From Bodo saltans (taxonomy: Eukaryota; Euglenozoa; Kinetoplastea; Eubodonida; Bodonidae): DNA of 46,516 bases. The stretch is taken from the NCBI GenBank assembly GCA_001460835.1, contig CYKH01001744.1, positions 1 through 46,516 on the forward strand, read 5' to 3'. Below, one piece after another: positions 26,505 to 38,400 of the stretch (positions are counted from its first letter, which is position 1; each line of letters begins with the position of its first letter). A model generated the notes under the pieces. That model was not told the DNA's origin and did no database searches. It saw only the letters and a program-made list of their open reading frames with translations. The position numbers and the translations under genes are program-made.

Positions 26505-29500
26505 ATGATGGTGCAGTTCAGATGTAGTAGTACAGCAGATGTTGTAGTTGCAGCTTATTGGGCAGTTGCATGTCTGATAGCGTTAAGCGGCAGTGGTGGC
26601 GGCATGAATTTCGCAAACGCCCAAGCGCCTCTGATTCGCGTGGCTCAGGGGGTTGTTTCCGGGCTTGACGCCTACACTCCTTGCACGCTGATTGATGGCG
26701 GTAGCCGCCTTGCCTGCGCCACAGGCTCAAGCAACGGCGCATCAAAAATGGTCACATTCTACAAGAATTTGTATGCCGCGTTGCCGGCACTCGACAAAGC
26801 GATTGACTACGGTGTTAGCACTTGGAATTCCAAGGGCCCTATTTACGTTGCAGGGAATAGCGAACAATTCCTATTGGTGTCGACTGAGGACGCCGTCTAC
26901 TTGGGTGCCGTACAAGTCGAATCCAAAGTCCCGATTCGTCCTATTCGGCGGCTGGGTGTCCAGACTGCTGTGCAACCTTTCTTTGCCCTCTTCTTCTCAG
27001 ACAGTTTGGTCATTGCCACGGAACATCGGTACGTACCTGGGATGTACCTCCGCGCTGCGACAATCAACCTTCCTGGTACCGGGGACTATTTCGTTGCCGC
27101 AGTGTTGTCATTAGATGACAACGTGTTGCTTCTCACAACAAGGTCGATGATTGTGAAGAAGTTGGAGATTTCCGTGAATGGACTTGGCCGCATTACCACA
27201 ACAAGTGTCATGAGTGATTTCTTATTTCAAGTTCAGGTACCATGGAGAGACGTAGGGGATGATACGTTTTACTTAGTTCGCGAACGTGGACCGAACTACG
27301 GTGCAGGGGGGTTTCGAGAAGTGTTTCTCTCAAGTAACTACCTCAGTCAACGATGTGATACCACCCTTTGCACGACGTGTTCTTGTCCCGATGCGGTAAG
27401 CAAGTGGTATGTGCTCACGCAGTCGTACCCCACCCCATATTGCCCAGGCGTGCGACTCAACACCTACGATGCAGCACTCGGCGACTCCCTCTGTGCCATT
27501 TTCAGTCCAGACTTATCCAAGTACGCCGTAACGCCATGCGACTTTCGAACTGGCTTCCAGTATGAGGATAAAAATCCAACTAAGTTTACCCCAAATTGTT
27601 CTGCACCGCGCAATCGAGGTGCTCCCTACTTGAACACGTCGCTCGTAACTAGCAGCTCACTGTTTGCGTTACCATCGGGCTCCGCAAGCGTCACGGATGT
27701 CGTTGCGGACACCTATGGTCCAGCGTTTAGCGTTCCCACGTTCATGGCCCCACAGAGTTCGTATTCCGATGCAACGATGATCATTATCAATGGCGTTGTC
27801 GTCATCACTGCATTCTTGCAAGGTATGGACTGCAGCACTGGCCTCAGCACGAACACTTATGTTGCCGGTGCCGCCATTTGTATTCCAAACACCCGCGGGA
27901 CGAGGTTCACTGTGGTCATTCCGCTGCTCGGGGATCCAAGCATCAGTGGTTCCCCTCGGCGAGTCAAGCAGTACTTAGGATATCAAGTCAGTTCGTTTAC
28001 GAGTTCGTACACTACATCAGGAGACCGTGCTTTGCCTCAAATCGTGTATCAGGCCCTCAACGGCAGCGCTGTCGTGAGTTCCGTCGGGTTCGCCGCTGCC
28101 CCGCTCATCCCACCACTCTCCTCGCCGACCACCAGCCCTCGCCTCGTCACCTCGCAACAACTCGCCAACGTGACCTTCAGCCAGAGCTATTACACGGCAC
28201 TTGCAGCGTACAACGGTTTCAATATTGACGATGTTCTCGACAACAACGACATCTTGTATGTCTCGCAAGGTCAATCAAGTGGAACACGTGCAGCGCTGTT
28301 TAAGAGGCCAACGCAACAAATTCAAACCTCGTCGTTTTACTTCACGACGATGGCCGAAAATCAATGGTTCAATGAATCCGTTCTTTACGCGACGTGTGCC
28401 ACGCAATTCACAGTAAGGGTCATGATCGTGAACACTGCGGTGCAGGACGGCGTGATCACGTCTGGATTGTATCAAGTCGTGGATCCACCACTGTACGCGC
28501 CCAGCACGATGGTGTTGGATAGCGCCGTGACGTTCGCCGGATCTACCGGAGTAAGTATGGCGTTGTTTTCCGCACCGTGCACGGTCACCACAGTTGTGAC
28601 CATCACACTGAGGCTCAGCAGCAACCCGTCACTGTCCTTCAAAGTGAATCTAACGTTGTTGCCTGGTGGTCAGATGCCGCCCACAGTTGGCCCTACGCCA
28701 ATCCCTACGCCTGCACCACCTCCCCCACCAACGAAAACGAAGCCACGCGAAACGATCACCCAAACGTGTTCGGAGTTTTTGTCGTCTGCCTCTCCCTCTG
28801 AAACAGAAACAAACGAACAAACGCTGACAGGAACTCTCCTTGAATCGCAGTCTCACTTTCCGACGCAATCGCAAGAAACGCACTCCGTCACAGACACACA
28901 CGACGCGGATGTTTCGAGAACTCTTCTCCACGTCACGCCAGAGCCAACCATTTCATCGAAGCTTGCAGCATTCCCGCCACTCCCTGAAAACGCAACCAAC
29001 TGGACATACGTGATGGGCCCGCAGTTACCCTTCCCCCAAGGTCCAGTCTTGTTGATCCAACAACTGTCATCCCGTGCACCGCCTCCGAGCACATTCGCCG
29101 TACGCGTTGCGCTTCCATTCTCGGGTGTGGGACAGCTGTTCACTCGAATCGCCCCTTCCCTGGCGTCAGGGAGTATCCTGACAACTCGCATCGACGGGGT
29201 TGAGCTGCTGCTTCGCACCACGAATGCTACAGAAGCACTCCTCTTCATTAATGCCTCCGTTACGGCGGTGTTGAATCCAGAAGTCGACGAACGTAACTTG
29301 ACAAGCCGCATTCCCGTCAACGTCACGGTATGGGGAGAACAAATTCTTTCGACTGCTGCTGCGAATAATAACGAGGTCCGTGTTGCGGGATGGGACTCGT
29401 GGTGGTACCCTCTCAGCAACTCCATCGCCATCAATCGTGGTCCAAAGATTTCTCCTTTGATTAACTGCAGCAGATCCGTCATGCGTGGGGGACGTTTTGA

Positions 29501-29996
29501 TTTGTCGTTGGGAAGTGTCCTCACACATCCGTTGCACATGCCGCTATCAATGAGTGTGGTGGGCTCAGGGCAGCAAATCACGATCCCGGCGTCGATTCGT
29601 GTGGATTGCAACATCACAGGCTCGTGCGGGATAAGGGGAGTCGCGACAGATGACACTCCGATTCAGTACCGCATCGGTGGAAGCGACGGCTATTATTCCG
29701 TGTTCGCTTCGTGTACTCTCACTCCGTTCTACGTCTCTCTTCGCGCCTCATCGGATCTGCAGCGGCAACAACCGCTGGTGCTCAACGTCAAAGCCGCGGC
29801 TTCCTTTGTCCTCACAATTCCCCTTGACCTCTTTATCTCATCCCTTCCCATCACGAAGGTCCCTAGCACGATGATCGCGGTGACACTAGACGACGGATAT
29901 CCTCTCCCTGCATCCATCAATTTTGCACAGCCCAACACACTTAAGGGGAACCATCGCCACCGTTCAAGTCCTGTTGGTACGCGTGAAAGCGGTTGA
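26505..29996 (+). CDS. cadherin-like single-pass membrane protein, ectodomain; fragment 1 of a frame-broken gene
   Basis: The ATG at 26505 opens 1163 codons. A hydrophobic stretch (about residues 13-40, VVVAAYWAVACLIALSG) acts as signal peptide or anchor. The ectodomain has many Cys (for example CDTTLCTTCSCPD) and NxS/T sites. Around 720-820 it has a Pro run followed by a Thr/Ser/Glu-rich mucin-like stalk. The final part has beta-sandwich features of the dystroglycan-type cadherin-like family (LDDGYPLPASINF). At about 29945 the reading becomes unlike that family and stops at 29996, while the next frame carries on the domain. A GGGG run at 29945-29948 marks the junction; with three G the domain reads through. 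Joined, 26505-31995 would encode 1829 residues. Confidence 0.7.
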   Translation: MMVQFRCSSTADVVVAAYWAVACLIALSGSGGGMNFANAQAPLIRVAQGVVSGLDAYTPCTLIDGGSRLACATGSSNGASKMVTFYKNLYAALPALDKAIDYGVSTWNSKGPIYVAGNSEQFLLVSTEDAVYLGAVQVESKVPIRPIRRLGVQTAVQPFFALFFSDSLVIATEHRYVPGMYLRAATINLPGTGDYFVAAVLSLDDNVLLLTTRSMIVKKLEISVNGLGRITTTSVMSDFLFQVQVPWRDVGDDTFYLVRERGPNYGAGGFREVFLSSNYLSQRCDTTLCTTCSCPDAVSKWYVLTQSYPTPYCPGVRLNTYDAALGDSLCAIFSPDLSKYAVTPCDFRTGFQYEDKNPTKFTPNCSAPRNRGAPYLNTSLVTSSSLFALPSGSASVTDVVADTYGPAFSVPTFMAPQSSYSDATMIIINGVVVITAFLQGMDCSTGLSTNTYVAGAAICIPNTRGTRFTVVIPLLGDPSISGSPRRVKQYLGYQVSSFTSSYTTSGDRALPQIVYQALNGSAVVSSVGFAAAPLIPPLSSPTTSPRLVTSQQLANVTFSQSYYTALAAYNGFNIDDVLDNNDILYVSQGQSSGTRAALFKRPTQQIQTSSFYFTTMAENQWFNESVLYATCATQFTVRVMIVNTAVQDGVITSGLYQVVDPPLYAPSTMVLDSAVTFAGSTGVSMALFSAPCTVTTVVTITLRLSSNPSLSFKVNLTLLPGGQMPPTVGPTPIPTPAPPPPPTKTKPRETITQTCSEFLSSASPSETETNEQTLTGTLLESQSHFPTQSQETHSVTDTHDADVSRTLLHVTPEPTISSKLAAFPPLPENATNWTYVMGPQLPFPQGPVLLIQQLSSRAPPPSTFAVRVALPFSGVGQLFTRIAPSLASGSILTTRIDGVELLLRTTNATEALLFINASVTAVLNPEVDERNLTSRIPVNVTVWGEQILSTAAANNNEVRVAGWDSWWYPLSNSIAINRGPKISPLINCSRSVMRGGRFDLSLGSVLTHPLHMPLSMSVVGSGQQITIPASIRVDCNITGSCGIRGVATDDTPIQYRIGGSDGYYSVFASCTLTPFYVSLRASSDLQRQQPLVLNVKAAASFVLTIPLDLFISSLPITKVPSTMIAVTLDDGYPLPASINFAQPNTLKGNHRHRSSPVGTRESG

Positions 29997-31995
29997 TTTG
30001 TACTCCGAAGCTTACGTCACGTTGGCACTCAACAGCAGTGACAACGCGCCGATTGTCGTGGCACCATGGGAGCCCATACGAGTTCTCGCAGGAGTTCCGT
30101 TCTCTGCTTTGCGATACCACGCAGGGATTCTAAGCGACCCCGATCCTTCTGACCTCATCACATGTTCTGCGGAGTTGTCGACTCTGTCGCAGATTCCGTG
30201 GGTCTCTGTCGCGACCATCAGCCCCGGAACTCTTCAGATCAGTGGCTCCCCGCCATCTGGACAAGCCGTCGCCATTGACGTTGGTGGTAGTAACGAGAGC
30301 ACCAGCAGTAGTCTCTTTCCGCACGATAAGAATGTTTCAATTCGGCTCCTTTGTTCTGACGGGGTGCTCTCCGTCAACGCCTCTCTCCAGCTGAACATGC
30401 AAGAAGCGGTCACGCCGCTGCAAACCGCGTGGTTGCCCAACATCACCGCCCCAGCTGACGAAGTGATGCAAACCACAGTTGATGTGTCCCTCTTCTTCCG
30501 CGACCCTGCTGGCGGCACCGTCATCCTGGGTGCTGTCGCTCCAGGTGCCAATGGGCTTGCAGTATGGTTACAGCTACAGCGAGTGAGCGATACGGTCTTG
30601 CAACTCAGCGGTGTGCCTCCAGTCGATCAAGCAGGCGGGACTACAAGCGGCACCACAATTCCACTGATGATTCGTGTTCGCAATGTATTCGGCAATGAAA
30701 CGCAATCATTGATGTTTATCACCGTTACAGCCACAACGTGGCAGCTGGTGCAAGAATACAGCGCGTTGATTTACTCCATTCTTGGGCTGCTGCTGACAGC
30801 GCTCTCGTTTTGGTTTTACTGGGTGCCTATCGTGAACACAGTCATGCTTCCTTGGCGTCGCACCCAGTGTCCCTTAATGTTGTTAAGCGGCAGCAGCGCA
30901 CAAGACGAAGAAGGGACGCGAACTCCAAAAGATAAAGATAATCATGACAACCAGCTCACAGAAGACGACGATGGGCTCGTGTCCTTTGCTGTCTACAAAA
31001 CGTGCCACGATCTCGTGGGCTACGTGAAGCTCCCTAACAAAGTGGCCGGTCGTTTGCTTCGCTGCTTTGGTTGCGTTGGTGCACTCGCCTCCTATTGGGA
31101 CCTTCAGATATCATACGACTGCAAACTCCCGAAATGGCTGTACCTTCGTGGAGATGGGCGTGTGGTGTTCTGCGCAGATGACGGCGACGACGGCATTGAA
31201 GACATTGTTGTGGTGCACGAAGTGAATGTGTACGGTGTGGTGCTGAGAGAGTACGCGTGTGAGTACGGGAAGATCGTCGAATGTCTAGCGGAGAATGGAG
31301 GTGGTGGAGGCGAAGGAATTCTGTCCCACAGCAAAAGCAAACAACAACAACGCTCCACGACGAGAGGCACCAACGCGTTACCACTTCTCCTTCACGAGCG
31401 CGTCGATGATGAAGAAGAGAATTTAGATGTGGATGACCTTTCACTCCTTGTTGAGGATGTAGATCAAGCGTCTGCAAGTCACGTCGGATATCATCATCAG
31501 CCTCGTGACGCGACGACGACGATGCCGGGCGGCCCTGTCTCCCTCAAGGACCTTCGTCGTCAGCAAGTCAAACTAGATGCGATGAAACGACAGCTGACGC
31601 AGCAGCTTCACGCGTCGGCACAAGGCATCCACTCGCATCTTGAGGAGCGGCTTGCACTTGGTGTGGGGGAGGTGAACTCAAAACTGGACGCGCTGAGTGC
31701 CTTAATCGTCGCGCAGCTCTCTTCGCGCAACGGCAGTCTTGGTAATGGAGGTGGTGGTTCTGTTCTTCCTACTACCTCACGTTCGCCCAACATCGAGCAC
31801 ATCAACGAGATATTCTTGCGGGAGAATGCTGCAAGATACAATAACAATACAGCAACTGATGACCTCCCTCAAACATCATTGCGTTACTTTGGCGACGATG
31901 ACCCAAACCGAATTCGTGATCCCCTTGCGGAGTTGAATCGGGCGTTAAAGGGATCAGATCAGAAGGGTCGAAGAGATGCAGTGGCATTCTTGTAG
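29923..31995 (+). CDS. cadherin-like membrane protein, last ectodomains, TM helix and cytosolic tail; fragment 2
   Basis: This frame lies +1 to the previous ORF and has no ATG before about 30397, so it should be the continuation of 26505. It completes one cadherin-like unit (GTIATVQVLLVRVKAVD) and contains about two more (DNAPIVV..., then DVSLFFRDPAGG). One transmembrane helix follows at about residues 284-310 of this frame (YSILGLLLTALSFWFYWVP). The cytosolic tail holds a compact Cys/Trp-containing region (CFGCVGALASYWDLQISYD), acidic patches and a coiled coil (about 545-600, LKDLRRQQVKLDAMKRQL). The layout fits an adhesion or receptor-like protein at the cell surface. The ligand is unknown. 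Confidence 0.7.
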   Translation: MHSPTHLRGTIATVQVLLVRVKAVDLYSEAYVTLALNSSDNAPIVVAPWEPIRVLAGVPFSALRYHAGILSDPDPSDLITCSAELSTLSQIPWVSVATISPGTLQISGSPPSGQAVAIDVGGSNESTSSSLFPHDKNVSIRLLCSDGVLSVNASLQLNMQEAVTPLQTAWLPNITAPADEVMQTTVDVSLFFRDPAGGTVILGAVAPGANGLAVWLQLQRVSDTVLQLSGVPPVDQAGGTTSGTTIPLMIRVRNVFGNETQSLMFITVTATTWQLVQEYSALIYSILGLLLTALSFWFYWVPIVNTVMLPWRRTQCPLMLLSGSSAQDEEGTRTPKDKDNHDNQLTEDDDGLVSFAVYKTCHDLVGYVKLPNKVAGRLLRCFGCVGALASYWDLQISYDCKLPKWLYLRGDGRVVFCADDGDDGIEDIVVVHEVNVYGVVLREYACEYGKIVECLAENGGGGGEGILSHSKSKQQQRSTTRGTNALPLLLHERVDDEEENLDVDDLSLLVEDVDQASASHVGYHHQPRDATTTMPGGPVSLKDLRRQQVKLDAMKRQLTQQLHASAQGIHSHLEERLALGVGEVNSKLDALSALIVAQLSSRNGSLGNGGGGSVLPTTSRSPNIEHINEIFLRENAARYNNNTATDDLPQTSLRYFGDDDPNRIRDPLAELNRALKGSDQKGRRDAVAFL

Positions 31996-32427
31996 TGTGT
32001 TTGATTTTCAAAGGGAAGAGAAAAAAAAAGAACTTGAGAAAAAGGTTTGCAATATTTTTCACTCACGCCATCCAATTTTGAGACGTTTGATGCTTCTGGG
32101 GGGCAGTCACGACTGTAACGTTCTTTACTCCTTTTTTTTTTAAAGTTGTTGTTGTGGAACTACCAGCTCGGCCTTTTTCTCATTTCTTAGGCCTCTCTTG
32201 TTTGTTTGCAGCGAATCCATTTACCATCGCCGCATCACACGCACAAAACATTTTTTGTTGTTGTTCAAGAGCATTGAAGTTGTGGAGGGTCGCAAGAATA
32301 AGAATTGAGCTTTTCTAATACGTGCACGCTCATGTACTCTTTGTTTGTTTTGTTGTTACGGGGTTTTTGTTTCTCCGATTCAAAAGAGTAATTCATTTCC
32401 TGTTATTAAAGGAGGAAAATACTTTTT
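31996..32427 (+). other. intergenic region before the PI 4-kinase gene, with candidate trans-splice acceptors
   Basis: No gene is seen in these 432 bases. Good acceptor candidates are the tract at 32171-32188 with AG at 32189-32190, and the tract just after it with CAG at 32209-32211. An earlier T run at 32129-32141 is followed by AAAG. They imply a 5' UTR of about 210-290 bases before the ATG at 32428. Confidence 0.5.
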
Positions 32428-35400
32428 ATGGGCAACGATATTGTACTAAAAACGACGGTACCGGCGTGGCTACAAAGCTCGCCGTTCTTCCGTCTAGCTA
32501 ACGTTCTTCACGCTGATATTGTGTCGCGCTATCCAAACAGTCAACTCCTCAGTAGTCACGCAACTGCTTCTCTTCAGCGAAAACCACAAAGTTTCTTGTC
32601 GGCGCAGCAGCAGCAAGGAGGAAGCAGCTCCCCTCATCAAACGAGTGGTGGTGTGAATTCTCGTGCGTCGCCACAGCGCAGCAATGCTGGAGGCGCGGCT
32701 GCGGCGCAGCAGCAGTCGGTTGCCGCTGCTGCATCGCTAGACGTGTTGTTGGAGCCGCGTGTCAACGCGTTTCTCCACTACGCTGTGCCTACCGCCGTGG
32801 CCCATGGTTCCAAGAGTGCTCCCCCAACGCCCATGTCGTCGGTTTGGTCAGCACCGGTGGAACTAAAAGAAATCACCTTCAAGACAGCGCCAAGTATCGC
32901 CTCTGTGTTTCATTTCTTGGCGTTGTGCAAAGCATCGTCACTTCCGCCGCACGCAACGAGGGCACTTTTTGTCGAAGGCGCGTCTTTGTTTGTAGCACTG
33001 ATGCGTGCGGTCAACTCCCAGAAGATTGCATTCCGTGCTGGTGTGGATGAAGTCGGTTTCTTACAATTCGTCGTGTCATCCATGGTCCAACTTCGAGGTG
33101 GCAACGAATGCAGCGGTGCTGACGGCGCGAACTACTGCGGTGATGTGGGTTTTGCTTCCGTCGACAAAAAGTTGGTGGATGACGCCCTTGCGCACACGTT
33201 CCCCCTCGTCGTGATCGCCGCGTCTGCTGGGTCAGTCCTCCCTCCCAATCCTGCGAACCACAACCAACGAGCTACAGGCACTCAAAGTTGGTCTGCTGCT
33301 CAACGAAACATCGTTTCTGCGGTCACAAGGGGTCTTCACTCGGCAGCAGCGGCCCTCCTTGACTCCGAAGATGTGCTCGAGTGCCACCATCGCCACAGCG
33401 CCGCAACTTCCACCACAACTGCAGTCACCTGCACTGCGTGCCTGCATATCTCTCAGGCCGCCACCAAAGGTCGTCGAGGCGTTGCACTGCCCATCACCCC
33501 ATCCCTCCTGGCTGAACTGATCACTTGCGCAGAGAACATTATTGAGGGATGTCCGCATGTTGTCGGTGGTGGCCAGGATGACGACGACGACCCTGCGATC
33601 CCGCTTCAAACTGTGAACAGTGTCACTGCCCGGGACTCCACCACGGGAACGAACAGCAGTGATGGAGGGAACAACGATCGAGACATTGCATCTGATTTAT
33701 CTCCTCCCGCACTGGATGGCGCAGTAGGAGACGACGTGACGGCGGTAGCGGCAGACAGCGAAGAGTTCACACTGTGGTCGATTCAGACTCTCACCAACTT
33801 GATGACAACTTTTTCCGTCGTTGTCCTTGCAGAAAGCATTAATAGCCAGCAGTACAGCCCAGCCTCCGCTCGCTTGTTGCGAATCATGCGCCGACTGACC
33901 ACAGTGGGTGCGCTGCGCACTGCCATTTTTGACACGGCGCCGTACCGTGCTCAACTAGTGTCGAATGCGTTAGTGGCCCTATTTCGGTTACCCAACGAGA
34001 ATAACAGCATTTACCTGAAGTCGTCAAATGACAACAGTGTCGTAGCCTCGGCACTTGGAGGAGGAGGAGGTCTTGCATCGTCGCCACAAACGCCTCAGTC
34101 CGCGCTTTCATCGGCATCATCCGCAACCTTCACTGCAGGGTGCTGGGCGGATGTCGTCGATCGCTGGTGCTCAGAGCTGCAAGATCTTCATCAGTCAGCT
34201 GCCTCGCTAGGACTCACGACACTCCCACCATCAGGGGGCGACAACAACAACGCTACGCCTTCACTGCCCGACCTCAACGCTGCGGCTGTCCTGCTATGTG
34301 CAAGAGTTGTGCATCTGCTCACACAGTGTTGGATCGGTGAAGTCCTCGACAACGGCTCCACTTCGTTTACATGGCGCAGCTCACCCAGTTCTTTGCTTTC
34401 TCGTGATGTTCAGCGGTTTGCGTTTCGACTTGCTCAACAATCCACCGATCTTTCGATGATGCTCTCGCCGTCGTCCTTTCCCATCGAGTCCCTGGATGAG
34501 GCTGCCATCGGCTGCATGCTGATTCGCCCTTTGGAGTCTCCAACAACAACACAGTCGCCCTCGTCATCTTCAACAGGTAAGGCACACCATCATAATCATC
34601 ATAAGCAACAACAGCATCAGGCACAACGGTACGACCCGGAGCTGCTGCAGGAGGTGACCAATAAACTTCAAAATGTGCTGAGGATGAACGTTGCCGCACG
34701 AGGGCCGTATGGCGTAGTGCGCCAGTCTATCGAAGCCACCGTTGCCGCGAGATCCACTGCTGCTGCTTCTCAGCAGTCTGCAAGTGGAGCAACTCGTAGC
34801 AACGGTGCTGGCAAACCACCAACGCATCAGGGTGGAGGGCGTACAGCGTCTGGTGGTGGTGGTGCCCCTCCCCCTTCCATGACGGCCGGTGGTAATAATT
34901 CTGCACCCACCTCGAGCAGCAGTTGCTCGACGATTGCTGGTATTGTTGGCGTGGTATTCTCTGATAGTGTTTTCGCAACTGCCGCCGTGAATCAAAACAG
35001 CAACAGTTCTTCATCGCCGTTAACCATCGCGATGGTAGATGAAATTCTGTTCTTAGATGTCTCTCGTACTGTCACCATGGCGGCAACATACGTTCGCTTG
35101 AACGGCGGTGGGGATTGCGACACGTCGCCGCTTGGTATTGCGTTAGCGGCGATGGCCTCTGAACTTTTTATGAGAACTCTCGCAAAGATTCAGCTCGAAA
35201 CGTCTGGTGGTTCCGGAGTTGGTGGTAGTGCTGGAGGCCCATCGTCTGCGCATCCTCTCCTATCCACGCTTCGCAGTGCGGGAAGTATCACTGGCAGTCC
35301 TATTGACGCCTCAGTGTCATTCCTCCCCCACGGCACCGACGGAGGGTCGGCAGTGTCGCAGTTAGAAAGCGGCATTGCAATTGGAAGCGGTGTTGCAGTG

Positions 35401-38400
35401 ATGAGGGCCTTATGCACATGCAGTCGCCACATACGAAAACAACTCAGCGAAGAGATTTGCGATGTGCTTGCCACGAAGCGCAATGTGATGGCCATCGTGT
35501 TGAAGCAAGATAACAACACTAGCAACGGTCAGAGCGGCGGGATGTCTCGAACAAACACAACAGACTTCAACAATGGAGCCGTTCCAGCACCAGGAACCAC
35601 CACAGTCGGCGGCGGCGGTCGACCTCCTCATCAACGGACGTCGTCTGGGCTGCATCATCATCAAGATGATCGCAGCTCTACTCCGACGAGCCACGGAGGA
35701 TCATCCCCGTGGAGAGTGGCATCACAAATGTTCTGCCTCTCACTTCTTACTCGGATTGCAGTGGTTGATGACGCTGATGCGATCGACGTCGTGCCTCTCC
35801 TCCCAACAACAACAACAACAACAACTGACAATGCAATCTTCTCTGGTGAAGGAGGAGCGCAACAAGAAATCTGCCTGCATGTGCCGCGAGACCTGGACTC
35901 CGAATCGCTTGACCGTGTGTTGCAACTATTGTGCGAGTCTATCGACGATGAAATCCGTGACGAGGTCCATCGGGGCCGCATTTTGCAATCCGCAAGTAGC
36001 ATCGCCTCATTTGCCACGCCGATGTACGTCGGCACTCAATTGGAACACTTGGTGCACCTTTTGGCACGAATTGCAGCGTCGTTTGAGCGACGAGTGGGAG
36101 CGGTCACCAATTTTGTTCAGGATGAAATATTGACACCCATCAACTTCGCGCAGAACAACCAACCGCGGTCCCAGTGGCGCTCGCTCCTCGGAATTCTTCA
36201 GCAGCAGCAGCGCGAGCATCGCACAACGGTGTTCGGGGAATCCCGGGCCGCTGACGACGAAGATGAGGGGTACAACGGCGGAGGGAACACTACTGCCGAC
36301 GCGCAAGGCGAAGAGCTTCTAAGCGAGCTCGTGCAGTGCGGCAGCAGACGCCCTCGTCTTCATTCCACGAAGTACCTGCTGGCCAAGCCATGCCTCTTGG
36401 CAATCTCCAATGTGCTTGCTAGTGATTCCGCCGCGTTGGACAGGGTCACGGTTGCTATCACTCAGCTGTCGTTGACGCTGGGCTGGCCTGGGACGGGCAC
36501 CCTTTACCAGAATTTCCGTAGCGGCGACGCCGCCTCACTCCGGTCCATTGGCATTGTGCTTCAGACGCTCCTCTTGCCGTTCGTCACCATTGTTGCCCAC
36601 ACACAGCAGATTGAAGTCGTGGCTGCACGATGCGCAGGTCTGGTAGTGCAGCTGAGCGTCCTGAGCCACACCGAGCACAGTTTCGAAATGCTTCGACGGA
36701 GGTACGCTCACATCTGCCGTTGGTGGCCCGCATCAGGTGTTCGCTTCGGCGCAGACCTCTGGCTCATGAAAACCCCACCCGCGCAACCAGTTGTTGTGGC
36801 AGGGGGTGTGACGTGGGAGCAAACCTCGCACCACACGAAGCACGGCGAACATTTCGACAATGCCGACCAGGGGCCCATCTTCGCGTACGCATTGAGCGAA
36901 GCGTCGCTTTTTCCTTGGCAAAGTGATTTGTCGTCGATGCAAGTGCAACGATTCCGGTCGTTCTGGTTGATGCTTGCCATGCACAACATCACGTCTGGTC
37001 CTGCGGACACCATCGTCCAAACGCACGGCCTTGCAAAACGCAGCAACAGCACAACCACCAACGCAAGCAACAACAGCATCAATCTCAATTCATCTGCGAG
37101 CGACAAGAAATATCGAAACGGTCCTTGGGCAATTCCCCCGACGTACTTTAGCCATTCCACTGGCCGTTGTGGTGCTCAGCGCTGTCACGTGCGCTCTTCA
37201 GTTGCCAGCAAAGGCGCTGGTGGAGGTTGTGTGATGGAACAGCGTGGCAAGTGTGCTGCTCTGTCACAGAGTTCCATCATCAGCTACGCTCACTTCGCGT
37301 TTCACACGATTCATGTTGGTGGTGAGACAGGCGCCGCCGCTGCCATCGCGTTTCCCTTGCGCATGCTCGCCTCATGCGTGCCACCTCTTATTCATTTGCG
37401 TGCTGCTGAGTGTCAGCAAGCTCTCGCTGAAGGAATTTCCTTTGAGCGTCAAATCGTCGCCATCACAGGCAACGGAAGTACGTCGTCGTCGTCGGCTGTT
37501 GTGGATGAAATTCGCCGCGAATTGCAAGCATCACTCGCCGCCATTTGTCCTCCAGTCGCCTCGCTGGTGAAGAGTGCCGCGATGACATTCAGTGAGCTGG
37601 CGTTGCTGAAGACCTTATTTGACGTTGCAATCCTTCGAGCATCAAGTTCGACGATCCACACGCTCGTGCAATATGCCCAAGTAGAACTTCGTGAGTTCGT
37701 AAGCTCCAAAGAGCTTCTCGAGGCGATCCCGGTGTGTTTAGATTGGGCAGTCAAGGTATACGTGGCTGGGCTTAGTCGACCGGTGTCGTCGCTGTCGTTT
37801 TCAGTATTTCGGTGCGACTCGCTGTTTGTCAGTGATGCAGCAATTCTGGTGCAGCTTGCTGCCATTGCCGTCCCATCGGTACGCCGTATGTCAGTCTCCA
37901 CGTTAGAATCCATGTTCACAGCAATGCCTCACATGGTCGCCGAGCCGCGTATCCTGTCCGCACTGCTCCATACGATCAACGTCGTTCAGACAGGCGATGA
38001 AGACGAGCTATCCAATTTTACCGCAAATCTTCATCTTCGGCATATTTCCGAAGCCTCCAGTGGCCCGTACGACACCGAACGCCACTCGATTCACGATACG
38101 TTGCTAAAGGCAGGACGTCGATGGTTACAAAATGCCAAGGACGTTGCCGCTCATCGGTTATTTGATTCGTCCATACGCTTCTTGATTGAAGATCACGACG
38201 AGCATCGCAATCTCCTTGGAACCGCCCATTACGAAGGGACAGAGCTCGCGATCCGATGTTGCTTAGCGACAAATGACGGTGGTGTCACGAACTCGAGTGC
38301 TATCAACAATTTATCTGGAAACGGAGGGCCGTCCTCGTGGGCTGACGTGTACAGCGGACTGGTCTCGATGAAAGCCCGAGGTGGTGCACTTGCACTTGCC

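Noticed and set aside
32408-32415. AAAGGAGG 12 bases before the PI 4-kinase ATG, a perfect Shine-Dalgarno sequence
   Set aside because: The gene and its neighbours are clearly eukaryotic, so a bacterial ribosome binding site has no meaning here.
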